A stretch of DNA of 64,000 nt, taken from positions 62,001 through 126,000 of the forward strand of contig JASLKK010000002.1 of assembly GCA_030747595.1 (NCBI GenBank), written 5' to 3'. Source of the DNA: Acidimicrobiales bacterium. GTDB taxonomy: Bacteria > Actinomycetota > Acidimicrobiia > Acidimicrobiales > MedAcidi-G1. Every line of letters begins with the position of its first letter. The stretch's first letter is position 1. The translations under genes and the position numbers were made by a program. Shown in pieces: positions 24,834-32,997 of the stretch. A model generated the notes under the pieces. The model searched no databases. It was not told the origin of the DNA and saw only the letters and a list, made by a program, of their open reading frames with translations.

Positions 24834-25550
24834 GTGCTGCGGGCCTTGGCGGGCCAGAGCGACTCGGTGGGCGTCTCCGAGGTGGCCCGGACGACCGGGT
24901 TGGCCAAGTCGACGTGCTCACGGATCCTGTCCAGCCTCGACGAGCTAGGGATCGTGGAACGGGTGGACGAGGCCGGGCGGTACGTGATCGGGCCGGGCCT
25001 GCGGGCGTTGGCCGCAGCGGGGGCGCCGGTAGGGACGCTGCGCGACCTGGCCGAGCCATACCTGAGGGAGTTGGCCGGGCGGCTGGGTGAGTCGGCGGCC
25101 CTGTCGGTGATGGATGGTGGCGAGGGGCTTTACGTGACCCAGGTGGCGGCACCCGGGCCCGTACAGGTGACCGATTGGACGGGTCAACGGTTCCCGCTGC
25201 ACACCATTGCGGCGGGCCAGGCCTTTATGGGGTCATGGACCGACGAGCAGGTGGCCGGGTACGCGGCCAACGGGCTGGCGGAGTACACGGAGCGCACTGT
25301 GACCACATTGGTGGGCCTTCGCCAACGGGTGGGTGAGGTGCGCCGGCGGGGCGTGGCTTGGACGTTGGGTGAGTTCTCCGAGGAGATCACCGGAGTGGCG
25401 GCGCCGGTGTGCGACCCGGACGGTGATGCCGTGGCGTCGGTGTCGGTCTACGGCCCAGGTTGGAGGTTCCCCGGTGACGCCGACACCACCGAGATCGAAC
25501 GGGTCGTCCGGGAGACAGCTGAGCGCGTGGGGGCATTGCTGGGGGGCTAG
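24834..25550 (+). CDS. IclR-family transcriptional regulator
   Basis: From GTG 24834 it has 238 residues: an N-terminal winged helix (VSEVARTTGLAKSTCSRILSSLDELGIV, of which AKSTCSRILSSLDELG is the recognition helix) and a C-terminal ligand-binding domain (from about residue 75, ending in the SVSVYGPGWRF...IERVVRETAERVGALLG pattern). The usual first helix begins earlier: the in-frame codons 24807-24833 read IQTIERTFS, matching the start of IclR proteins, but no ATG, GTG or TTG occurs between the stop at 24795 and GTG 24834. ATT 24816 or ATC 24807 is a possible rare start. It is probably the local regulator of the divergent DMGDH/MttB operon. Confidence 0.87.
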   Translation: MLRALAGQSDSVGVSEVARTTGLAKSTCSRILSSLDELGIVERVDEAGRYVIGPGLRALAAAGAPVGTLRDLAEPYLRELAGRLGESAALSVMDGGEGLYVTQVAAPGPVQVTDWTGQRFPLHTIAAGQAFMGSWTDEQVAGYAANGLAEYTERTVTTLVGLRQRVGEVRRRGVAWTLGEFSEEITGVAAPVCDPDGDAVASVSVYGPGWRFPGDADTTEIERVVRETAERVGALLGG

Positions 25551-25589
25551 CTGAGCGGTCTGGGTGGCCGTTCCGTAGATTCCACGGGT

Positions 25590-26246
25590 GTGGGGGTCGA
25601 CGCTGAACCGGTAGTCATCGGGCCCGCTGAGGTGGTGGACGGCCATTCGTGCACCGCCACCGGCCTTTACGCCGCGGACCGGGGGTTGCTGGCCTACATG
25701 CTTCAGGATGTCCGGGCGCTGGCTCGACTGTGGATAGACGGGACGACCGATGTCGTGCCGTACGAGCCGATCATCTGGTGGGTGCACGGCCTGAAGCGTC
25801 GGTTGGTGCCGTGCGACCTGGAACGGTTGGTCGATGGGTGTGACCTGGAGGTGGTGGGGTTCTTTGGGAGCCGTCGACTGGCGTCTGAGGGTGGGCTCGA
25901 TCCGGAGGCCGACCTGATTGACGATCTGGATGCCCAACTCACGGCCGAGTTCCGCAACCACCCGGGGATTGCCAGTTACTCGACGATCGAGATGCACGAT
26001 GGGTTCTGGGCCAACCTGGTCCTGCACTCGGTGCCGTCCGATGCCGAGGACTGGCGGGGCAGCGGGGTCCACAAGGGTGCGGTAAGGATGTCGCCCACGC
26101 TGTACCGCGACGTGCGTATCCACAATGGGCGGTTACCCGGTGGTGTCGGATCGTCCGACGAGGTCGTGCTGGACCAGACCAAGTACTGGGACTACGGGCC
26201 TGTGCCCAACGCTGAGCCAACCTGGACGGCAGTCCGGCAGTGGTGA
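25590..26246 (+). CDS. Hypothetical protein, unknown family
   Basis: A 218-residue soluble protein I do not recognise. It has no signal peptide or membrane helix. Notable segments are EVVDGHSCTATGLYAADRG, PIIWWVHGLKRRLVPCD and an His/Asp-containing stretch MHDGFWANLVLHSVPSDAEDW; the histidines and cysteines could bind metal, but no known motif is present. It starts at GTG 25590 and overlaps the PhnD-like gene by 4 bp, so the two are probably translationally coupled. The IclR gene ends 39 bp upstream. Confidence 0.6.
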   Translation: MGVDAEPVVIGPAEVVDGHSCTATGLYAADRGLLAYMLQDVRALARLWIDGTTDVVPYEPIIWWVHGLKRRLVPCDLERLVDGCDLEVVGFFGSRRLASEGGLDPEADLIDDLDAQLTAEFRNHPGIASYSTIEMHDGFWANLVLHSVPSDAEDWRGSGVHKGAVRMSPTLYRDVRIHNGRLPGGVGSSDEVVLDQTKYWDYGPVPNAEPTWTAVRQW

Positions 26247-27055
26247 CCGGCCTTGAACCCGGCTCAGTTGCTGGGCTCCCCATGTACGACTGGCCCGAGG
26301 TATCCGCTGAGGTGGATGCCCTGTGGCGGGCCATCGCCACCCGGATCCGGGCAGCCGGTCTGGAGGCACCGTCGACGCTCTGGCGGCCAGCGGCTGCGGA
26401 GGACCTCTGGTCGCACCCCGACCTACTAGTCGGCGAGACATGCGGCTCTCAGGTGGTCGGAGCTTTCGCTGGGAGAGTCGAGGTACTCGGGGTCCTGGAT
26501 CATGCGGTGGACGGCTGTCGGCCCGGCGATTACCGCTCGGTGCTGGTGTGCCGTAACGACGACCCGGCCGACTCGTTGGCCGACCTTCGAGGGCGACCAG
26601 TGGCCATCAACGGTCGGTATTCGCAGTCGGGCCATGGCGCACTGGCGGCCGAGGTCGCACCGTTGGCGGCCGACGCCCGGTTCTTCGGCGAGGTGGTGGA
26701 GACGGGTTCGCACCGGGAGTCCATGCGGGCAACGGCCGAGGGCCGGGCCGACCTGGCAAGCATCGACGAAGTGTGCTGGCGGCTGGGCCTCGACCATGAA
26801 CCCGCTGTCGATGAACTACGGGTCCTGGCTTGGACCGATCCCACGCCGGCGCCCCCGCTGGTCACCGGTTGGGCCAATGTTGGCCTACGCGATCGGCTGA
26901 ACCGAGCGGTCGCTGAAGCGGTCGCCGACCTCGACTTGTCGGTCCGGGAAACGCTGCACCTCTACGGCTACCGGCCCCGATCGACAACGGACTACAGGGT
27001 GATCACCGAACGCCTGACCGCAGCCGAAGCCGCTGGCTATCCGACAGTTCGCTGA
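26243..27055 (+). CDS. PhnD-like substrate-binding-fold protein without signal peptide
   Basis: A 270-residue protein starting at GTG 26243 in the GTGA overlap (GTG 26240 is an alternative). It follows the PhnD/SsuA/transferrin-type periplasmic-binding fold: a first lobe with LWSHPDLLVGETCG, a hinge ending YRSVLVCRNDDP, LADLRGRPVAINGRYSQSGHGAL, and a helix SHRESMRATAEGRADLASID. These are the segments that bind phosphonate or similar ligands. There is no signal peptide, so it may be cytoplasmic or act as a sensor or enzyme. No ABC permease genes are nearby. Confidence 0.75.
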   Translation: MTGLEPGSVAGLPMYDWPEVSAEVDALWRAIATRIRAAGLEAPSTLWRPAAAEDLWSHPDLLVGETCGSQVVGAFAGRVEVLGVLDHAVDGCRPGDYRSVLVCRNDDPADSLADLRGRPVAINGRYSQSGHGALAAEVAPLAADARFFGEVVETGSHRESMRATAEGRADLASIDEVCWRLGLDHEPAVDELRVLAWTDPTPAPPLVTGWANVGLRDRLNRAVAEAVADLDLSVRETLHLYGYRPRSTTDYRVITERLTAAEAAGYPTVR

Positions 27056-27102
27056 TCGACCGTCGGGTAGGAGCGATAGTGGGGCGCCGTTACCCTCCTT
27101 TC

Positions 27103-27179
<77 letters not shown>

Positions 27180-27181
27180 AG

Positions 27182-27219
27182 CAGAAGGCCCGGGATCACA
27201 ACGGTTCCGGGCCCTTCTG
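27182..27219 (+). terminator. Hairpin after the tRNA, probable terminator
   Basis: CAGAAGG-CCCGG pairs with CCGGG-C-CCTTCTG across a 13-nt loop, giving a 7+5 bp stem with a single-C bulge. It begins 2 bp after the tRNA CCA end and is followed by a T-containing stretch (GGTTCTCC) rather than a clean T-run. Confidence 0.6.
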
Positions 27220-27284
27220 GTTCTCCGGATCGTTCGCTGAAGTGGCTGAGTGTCAGAAGAACAGTCACGACCTACGGTGAACCA

Positions 27285-28727
27285 GTGCATCTGAACTCAC
27301 TCCGCACAGTTTTGGGCGTGTTTCTGCTTACCGCCTGCTCCTCTACGGCCTCCATTGCGCCCAGCACCACCACGACGGTTGTCTCGACGCACGTCACCGC
27401 CGAAACGACGACCACCGCCACAGAGACCACCACCACAGCCGGTGGGAACGTGTCGGTGCTCGCTGCCGACGATTCCGGCTACATCTTCGACCAGGAGCGG
27501 TTGCACACGTTCGAGTTGACACTGTCCGACGAGGCTCTTGCCCAGATCGACCGAAACCCGTCGGCCGAGGAGTGGGTGCTGGGCTCGCTCACCTTCGAGG
27601 GTGAGACCATCGACCGGGTCGGCATCCGGTACAAGGGTTCGATTGGAGCATGGGTCGGCTGCCTCTCCGACCCGGACTGGTCGGACCCGTCCGGCCACAA
27701 GGTCTGCACCAAGCTGTCGATGAAGGTCAAGGTCAACTGGGATGACTCGAACCGGGAGTTCCACGGGCTGCGGCGCCTGCAGTTCCACACCATGAACCTG
27801 GACCCGTCGCAGATGCACGAGCGCCTCGGCTACTGGCTATTTCGTGAAATGGGTGTGCCGGCCCCCCGGTCGGTCCACGCCCGACTGATCGTCAACGGCA
27901 CCTACCTCGGGGTGTTCGCCCTCACCGAGCAGGTCGATGGCCGCTTCACCCGCCACAACTTCGACGACGGCACCGGCAATCTCTACAAGGAGGTGTGGCC
28001 GCTCAACTGGGACGGCGACACCATTACTAACGACTTTGAATTCGTGGAGGCGCTCAAGACCAACGAGGACGAGAACCCCTCCATCGAGTTGATCAAGAAC
28101 TTCGGTTCCGAGGTGAAGGCTGCTGGGCCGGGTGAGGCGGCCGAGGTGGTCGACCGGTGGATGGATATCGACGAAGTGCTGGCCTGGGCGGTCGTCGACC
28201 GCACCATCCGCAACGACGACGGCCCCTTCCACTGGTACTGCTTCGACGGGTGCCGCCCCCACAACTACTACTGGTACGAGGACCCGACGGCCGGCACGCT
28301 GCACCTCATCCCATGGGACCTCGACAATGCCTTTCAGAACATCGTCAAGGACTCCAACCCGGTCACCCCGGTGGCCGACGCCTGGGGCGAAATCACCGCC
28401 AACTGCCTTCCATTCGGTTACGGGGATTGGGGTTTGCTGCAGCGATCAGCAGCCTGTGACCCGCTGTTCGCCGCTTGGGCCATGTTCGACGACGACTACG
28501 GACGGCTCCTCAACGAGTTCCTCGACGGACCGTTTGCCGAGGAACTCGTGACAGCCCAGATTGAAGCCTGGGCGACCCAGATCGCCGACGCCACCGCCGA
28601 AGCCGCCGACATCCACGACGACGCCGTGTCGGTACGCAAGTGGGCCGGCGCTGTCAAAGAGTTGTTAGCCGCTCTTGACCATGCCCGGTCCATCGCCCGG
28701 TCGCCTCTAGACGGCCCCGACGCCTAA
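27285..28727 (+). CDS. CotH-family protein kinase-like lipoprotein
   Basis: A 480-residue protein starting at GTG 27285. A short signal peptide ends in a lipobox (LLTACSS), followed by a Thr-rich linker (about residues 25-50). The CotH domain begins around residue 65 (HTFELTLSDEALAQID) and continues with IRYKGSIGAW, HTMNLDPSQMHERLGYWLFREMGVPAP in part, and the metal-binding end HLIPWDLDNAF. CotH proteins are atypical kinases that phosphorylate secreted proteins. It is the first gene of a cassette with DUF4956 and VTC-domain genes. Outer-surface location is inferred from the lipobox. Confidence 0.87.
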   Translation: MHLNSLRTVLGVFLLTACSSTASIAPSTTTTVVSTHVTAETTTTATETTTTAGGNVSVLAADDSGYIFDQERLHTFELTLSDEALAQIDRNPSAEEWVLGSLTFEGETIDRVGIRYKGSIGAWVGCLSDPDWSDPSGHKVCTKLSMKVKVNWDDSNREFHGLRRLQFHTMNLDPSQMHERLGYWLFREMGVPAPRSVHARLIVNGTYLGVFALTEQVDGRFTRHNFDDGTGNLYKEVWPLNWDGDTITNDFEFVEALKTNEDENPSIELIKNFGSEVKAAGPGEAAEVVDRWMDIDEVLAWAVVDRTIRNDDGPFHWYCFDGCRPHNYYWYEDPTAGTLHLIPWDLDNAFQNIVKDSNPVTPVADAWGEITANCLPFGYGDWGLLQRSAACDPLFAAWAMFDDDYGRLLNEFLDGPFAEELVTAQIEAWATQIADATAEAADIHDDAVSVRKWAGAVKELLAALDHARSIARSPLDGPDA

Positions 28728-28766
28728 CTTTGTTGGCGAACGACCCCGAAGACAGGTAACTGCCCC

Positions 28767-29315
28767 ATGTCAACACCCTGGCTAATCGTCTCCGACCTGG
28801 TTGCCGTAGCGGTGTTGGTGTTCGTCCTGTACTTCCCCCGCAACGGCCGGCGCGACATGGTGGTGGCACTGCTCGGCATCAACGTCGGGTTGCTCGGCAT
28901 CGCCATGACCCTGACACGCAGCACGGTGAACCTCGGCCTTGGGTTGGGCCTGTTCGGCGTGCTGTCAATCATCCGCCTGCGCTCCTCAGAACTGGGCCAG
29001 CAGGAGGTCGCCTACTACTTCACCGCCCTTGCCCTTGGTCTACTGGGTGGCATGCCGATCGACCCGGCATGGGCAACCCCAACTCTTATGGGAGCGACTC
29101 TGGTCGCCGTCTACGTCGGTGATCATCCGAGGCTCTACGAAAGGAACCGCAACCAGACTGTCACCCTCGACCGGGCCCACACCGACGAGACCGAGTTGGT
29201 TACCCGCCTCGAGTCCATGCTGGGCGGCACCGTGGTGCGGCTGAAGGTACGCCGCATCGATCTGGTGAACGACAGCACCATCGTTGACGTGCGCTACCGG
29301 ATGAATGGCGGCTGA
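28767..29315 (+). CDS. DUF4956 membrane protein
   Basis: This 182-residue protein has three or four membrane helices in its first 110 residues, including LLGIAMTLTRSTVNLGLGLGLFG in part and the family segment GVLSIIRLRSSELGQQEVAYYF, whose key part is IIRLRSSELGQQEVAYYF. The cytoplasmic C-terminal domain (about 115-182) ends in a beta strand typical of DUF4956 proteins. It lies 39 bp after cotH and 6 bp before the VTC gene, forming one transcription unit. Function is not established; co-occurrence with CotH and VTC is a known genomic pattern. Confidence 0.85.
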   Translation: MSTPWLIVSDLVAVAVLVFVLYFPRNGRRDMVVALLGINVGLLGIAMTLTRSTVNLGLGLGLFGVLSIIRLRSSELGQQEVAYYFTALALGLLGGMPIDPAWATPTLMGATLVAVYVGDHPRLYERNRNQTVTLDRAHTDETELVTRLESMLGGTVVRLKVRRIDLVNDSTIVDVRYRMNGG

Positions 29316-29321
29316 CCGGCC

Positions 29322-30047
29322 ATGATCGACGATCTGCCGTCGGTTTCGCTGGCGGAGATCGGAAATATCGCCGGCCTCCAGACCCGCCGCGACCGCAAGT
29401 ACGTGGTAGCGCCGACGCTCGTGGATCAGCTGGTCAGCGAACTGTGGCCAGAGGTACTGGCCCTAGAGATCGACGGGCAGCGCGACTTCGGCTACGAGTC
29501 GCTCTACTTCGATACCCCGGATCTGGTGTCCTACCGTGCGGCCGCCCATCGCCGTCGACGCCGGTTCAAGGTGCGCCACCGCCACTACGTCGACGCCGGC
29601 TCAGCGATGCTGGAGGTCAAGGTCCGGACAGGACGAGGTCGCAACGCCAAACTGCGACTGCCGGCCGACAGCGCCGGGGCCAATCTGTTCTCGGCCGCCG
29701 GCCGGGTGTTCGTTGACGGCGTGGTCGGTGCCGGCACCGCTGAGAGGCTCGTCCCCATTTTGACCACCCGGTACCGGCGCTCCACCCTCGTCGACCTCGA
29801 CGGCCCCTCCCGCCTCACCATTGACCGGGCCGTCACTTGCATCGACCGGGACGATTCCACCGCATCGGTGGTCGGTGTGGTGCTCGAAACCAAGACCGCT
29901 GGGCCGCCTAGCCGGTTCGACCGCTGGCTTTGGGCACAGGGCCACCGGCCGATCCGGCTTTCCAAGTACTGCACCGGGCTGGCCGCCCTGCGCCCCAACC
30001 TCCCTGCCAACAAATGGCACCGAACCCTGGACCAGCACGTGAGCTGA
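29322..30047 (+). CDS. VTC-domain (polyphosphate polymerase-like) protein
   Basis: A 241-residue tunnel-fold protein. It has the VTC motif set: RRDRKYVV at the start, YESLYFDTPDLVSYR, the basic patch RRRRRFKVRHRHYVD, LEVKVRTGRGRNAKLRL, and LETKT with SKYCTG near the end. These Lys/Arg/Glu residues line the catalytic tunnel of yeast Vtc4, which makes polyphosphate from ATP. Bacterial relatives are usually found next to CotH and DUF4956 genes, as here. Whether it makes polyphosphate or another polymer is not known. Confidence 0.87.
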   Translation: MIDDLPSVSLAEIGNIAGLQTRRDRKYVVAPTLVDQLVSELWPEVLALEIDGQRDFGYESLYFDTPDLVSYRAAAHRRRRRFKVRHRHYVDAGSAMLEVKVRTGRGRNAKLRLPADSAGANLFSAAGRVFVDGVVGAGTAERLVPILTTRYRRSTLVDLDGPSRLTIDRAVTCIDRDDSTASVVGVVLETKTAGPPSRFDRWLWAQGHRPIRLSKYCTGLAALRPNLPANKWHRTLDQHVS

Positions 30048-30292
30048 GCGCACTGGATTTACTGCTCATCGCTCTTCATGCTCACTCCGAGCGGTCAGGC
30101 CAAATGGGATAGAAACAGCACTTTGCTGGGACAGACACCGGCCCCACAGCCCAGAAACCCTTCACATACTGGGCAAACACAAACCTACCGAGACCCCATC
30201 AAACGAGGAGGTCCGGTCCAGAGCGGGGTCTTGGTCGCGTCTGGTGGTCAGTGGCGATGCGTCGGCCTCGGCGATCATGTCGACCCAGGCCG
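30048..30292. other. Intergenic stretch without a gene, between VTC and DAO genes
   Basis: About 245 bp between two convergent genes. The base composition is less GC-rich than the surroundings around 30100-30200. I see no convincing open reading frame, hairpin with T-run or repeat. It may be the remains of a lost gene or just spacer. Confidence 0.4.
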
Positions 30293-31618
30293 TCAGCCGT
30301 GGACCGACATGGACGAATCGGCGTTGATCTCCCGATTGCGGCTGTAGAAGCCGATGTCGATCTCCCAACCGGTGTAACGACCGGTCATGACCACCGGTGA
30401 GGCGTCGTGGTCGTGTCCGGATTCGACGGCGGCGATTAGCTCGGACATGAGCTGGCCGACGGCTCCGGCGTTCTTGTACTGGTTCCCGCTGGAGCCGATG
30501 GCTACGTAGAAACCGTTTAGGTCGGTGCGGTCGTAGATGGGTAGCCAGTCATCGGACACGTCGTAGAGGTCGACTACGCCCCGCTTCTCATGGGGCACCC
30601 CGAGGTTGGGCATGCGGCGGTTGGCCCGCAGCACTTGGGCCTCCCACTGTTCCTGGCTGAGGCTGGTGTCGTAGTCGTCGGGGTCGACGAACTCCCGGGG
30701 GTCACACGTCGGATCGACGCTGCCGATCAACACGTTGTTGCCTGTCTCGGGTCGGAAGTAAAAGCCGGTGTCGTCGTCGGCGCCCACCATGCCGTCGGCC
30801 ATGAAGTCAAAGCCCTGTGGCGCTGGTACGTGGTGGACCTCGTGGCGCAACGCCCGGGTCTTGATGTTCATCGAGTCGTGAACGCCGGCCATTCGGTTTA
30901 TGACCGCACTGTGGGGGCCGGCCACGTTGACGACAATCGGGGCCGCTACCCGGCGACCGTCGGCCAGCGTCACGCCGGAGACCCGATCCTCGGCCCGGTT
31001 CACTGAGATGACCTCGGCGTTGAACCAGAACTCCCCGCCCGCCGCCTCGGCGGCACGTTGCAGGTTGTGGCAAGACAGCTGGGGATCGCTCACGTACCCG
31101 GAGTCCGGCGAGAACAACGCCCCGGTAACGGTTCCGTGCGCGTCGTCCCAGAAGTGGGGGTCGTCAGGTCGTTTGGGCGGGCCGTAGAGGCCGTGATCGA
31201 GCACCGGCATCCGTTGGGTGAGGTCGTCGAGCGTCCACTCCTCAAAGGGGATGCCCAGTTGTTCCCACAGTGCCCGAACGGTCGCCGAGTGGTCGTCTCC
31301 GCCTACCAGCAGGTTGAACTGGCCGCACCGGTTGAAGGTGATGAGCCCGAGTTCATCGTCGGTGCCGATGTAGGCGGGCCAGTCGGTCCAGTAGTGCATG
31401 GCCTCCCAGGCCAGGGACACGCCGGGAACCGTCGAGTAGCTGAAGCGCACGATGGCACATGAGTTGCTCGTCGACCCGGCACCCGCCGTAGGAGCCTTGT
31501 CGACGTTCAGGGTTCGCAGGCCGCGGCGGGCCAGTTCGACGGCGATGGCGCCGCCGAGCACGCCGGCGCCGATGATGACGGCGTCGAAATCGTACGACGG
31601 CGCTGTCTCGTGGGTCAC
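30293..31618 (-). CDS. DAO-family FAD-dependent amine oxidoreductase
   Basis: A 441-residue flavoenzyme with the Rossmann FAD motif VIIGAGVLGGAIAVELARRG (residues about 14-33) and the DAO-family layout, including SYSTVPGVSLAWEAMHYW in part, LLVGGDDHS and a C-terminal GFYVAIGSSGNQYKNAGAVGQLMSELI in part. Relatives oxidise amino acids or N-methyl amines such as sarcosine. It lies opposite a hotdog-fold protein gene (106 bp apart). It is not linked to the GcvT-type flavoenzyme at 22 kb, so it may act on another amine. Confidence 0.85.
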   Translation of the reverse strand: MTHETAPSYDFDAVIIGAGVLGGAIAVELARRGLRTLNVDKAPTAGAGSTSNSCAIVRFSYSTVPGVSLAWEAMHYWTDWPAYIGTDDELGLITFNRCGQFNLLVGGDDHSATVRALWEQLGIPFEEWTLDDLTQRMPVLDHGLYGPPKRPDDPHFWDDAHGTVTGALFSPDSGYVSDPQLSCHNLQRAAEAAGGEFWFNAEVISVNRAEDRVSGVTLADGRRVAAPIVVNVAGPHSAVINRMAGVHDSMNIKTRALRHEVHHVPAPQGFDFMADGMVGADDDTGFYFRPETGNNVLIGSVDPTCDPREFVDPDDYDTSLSQEQWEAQVLRANRRMPNLGVPHEKRGVVDLYDVSDDWLPIYDRTDLNGFYVAIGSSGNQYKNAGAVGQLMSELIAAVESGHDHDASPVVMTGRYTGWEIDIGFYSRNREINADSSMSVHG

Positions 31619-31724
31619 CGCTTCCTCCTTGGATTCGTATCACCCTGAGGACGGCGCTCAGGTCCGTCGGAACCTAGTTCGTTGTGGGAAACCGGAGGTC
31701 TCCCGGGGGTAGGTTCTGGGCCCT

Positions 31725-32465
31725 ATGACGACGGCCACGCCACGTACTTGGTCGGTGACGGCCCGGAACCTGCCCGAGCACGCTGACAACCCGATCCATA
31801 CCGACGATGGGGCGAGGGCGGCTGGTTTTCCAGCGGCGATCGTGGCCGGGACCACCGTGCACGCCTACCTGACTAGGCCGATCGTCGAAGCGTGGGGGAT
31901 GGCCTGGCTGGCCAACGGTTCGTCCACCGTGGCGTTCGTGGCCCCAGTGCTGGCCGATGACCCGGTGGACTGCGTTCCCGTGGTGGCTGTCGACGGGTCG
32001 GTCGAGATTCAGGCCCTGGTGGGTGGGGAGCTACGGGCCCGGTTGGTCGCCCGGCCCGAAGCCGACACCATCGACGATGGGAGCCAATGGGACGGCGAGC
32101 CGTTGCCGGCACATGTCGAATCTCTGGCCGATGGCTGGGTCGATTACGCCCGACGGGCTGGAGACGACCTGGCCCTGTATGCGACCGCGGGGATCGTGCA
32201 TCCGTGTCTGTGGTCGTCGTTGGCCAACGGGGTGATGGTCCGCCACCTGGTGGAAGGACCCTGGATCCACACCTCTAGCCGGATCGTCCACTATGGAACG
32301 GTCCGGGTCGGGGCCACGGCACTGGTCGAGGCGAAGGTGGTGGACCGGTTCGAGACCCGGCGGGGTATCCGCGCCGTGGTTGATGTCAATATCTCGGTCG
32401 ACGGCGGCTCTGTGGCGGCTGTCCGACACGAGGCGTTGGTCAGCCTGACGCCGACCGCCCTCTGA
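31725..32465 (+). CDS. Hotdog-fold (MaoC-like) acyl dehydratase-type protein
   Basis: A 246-residue protein with a MaoC-type first half: PEHADNPIHTDDGARAAGFPAAIVAGTTV corresponds to the hydratase helix where D and H lie in IHTDDGARAAGFPAAIVAG. The second half is a degenerate hotdog. It resembles fatty-acyl-CoA hydratases or esterases of the MaoC fold, but lacks the full catalytic signature of hydratase 2. It starts at ATG 31725 and is the first gene of an operon with SRPBCC and AhpD-like genes (26 bp and 3 bp gaps). Confidence 0.7.
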   Translation: MTTATPRTWSVTARNLPEHADNPIHTDDGARAAGFPAAIVAGTTVHAYLTRPIVEAWGMAWLANGSSTVAFVAPVLADDPVDCVPVVAVDGSVEIQALVGGELRARLVARPEADTIDDGSQWDGEPLPAHVESLADGWVDYARRAGDDLALYATAGIVHPCLWSSLANGVMVRHLVEGPWIHTSSRIVHYGTVRVGATALVEAKVVDRFETRRGIRAVVDVNISVDGGSVAAVRHEALVSLTPTAL

Positions 32466-32490
32466 CCGGTCAGCGGGCCTACCTTTGACC

Positions 32491-32994
32491 ATGGACGAAC
32501 GACAGATCTGTGTTCAACGGGCGGTCTGCGCATCACCCGGAACCATTTTCGAAGTGTTGGCCAGTCCGGCCGGGCACGTATCAATTGACGCCTCCGGGAT
32601 GCTGATGTCGGCTGACGGCGACCCGGTGTCGGCGGTTGGTGACCGATTCACCGTACAGATGGACCGCGACTCGCTGCAGGACTTCCCCCTGGGTGAGTAC
32701 GAGGTAGAGGTGGTTGTCACCCGCTTCGAGGTTGACCGGGCTATTGCCTGGGGCATCGAGAGTGCCAACCTGCAGCCCCCCATCGGCCACGTCTACGGCT
32801 ACGACCTGGAGCCAATCGACGGGGGCACCCTGGTCACCTCCACCTACGACTGGACCGACGTCCACCCAGACTGGGAGGCGGCCGTCGACGCCATCTTCCC
32901 GGTGATTAGCGAGACCAACCTACGGGCCACCTTGGGCATCCTGGCCCGGACCGTCGCCCCCGGCCAGGGCCGCCCGGGTGCCGGGGAGGACTGA
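32491..32994 (+). CDS. SRPBCC-family protein
   Basis: A 167-residue protein with the helix-grip fold of polyketide cyclases/START-like proteins: VQRAVCASPGTIFEVLASPAGHVSID opening, a sheet ending TVQMDRDSLQDFPLGEYEVEV, and the final helix WEAAVDAIFPVISETNLRATLGILAR (each given as its key part only). These proteins bind hydrophobic ligands. I chose ATG 32491; an upstream TTG gives two extra residues. It lies 3 bp upstream of the AhpD-like gene in the same operon. Confidence 0.78.
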   Translation: MDERQICVQRAVCASPGTIFEVLASPAGHVSIDASGMLMSADGDPVSAVGDRFTVQMDRDSLQDFPLGEYEVEVVVTRFEVDRAIAWGIESANLQPPIGHVYGYDLEPIDGGTLVTSTYDWTDVHPDWEAAVDAIFPVISETNLRATLGILARTVAPGQGRPGAGED

Positions 32995-32997
32995 CCA

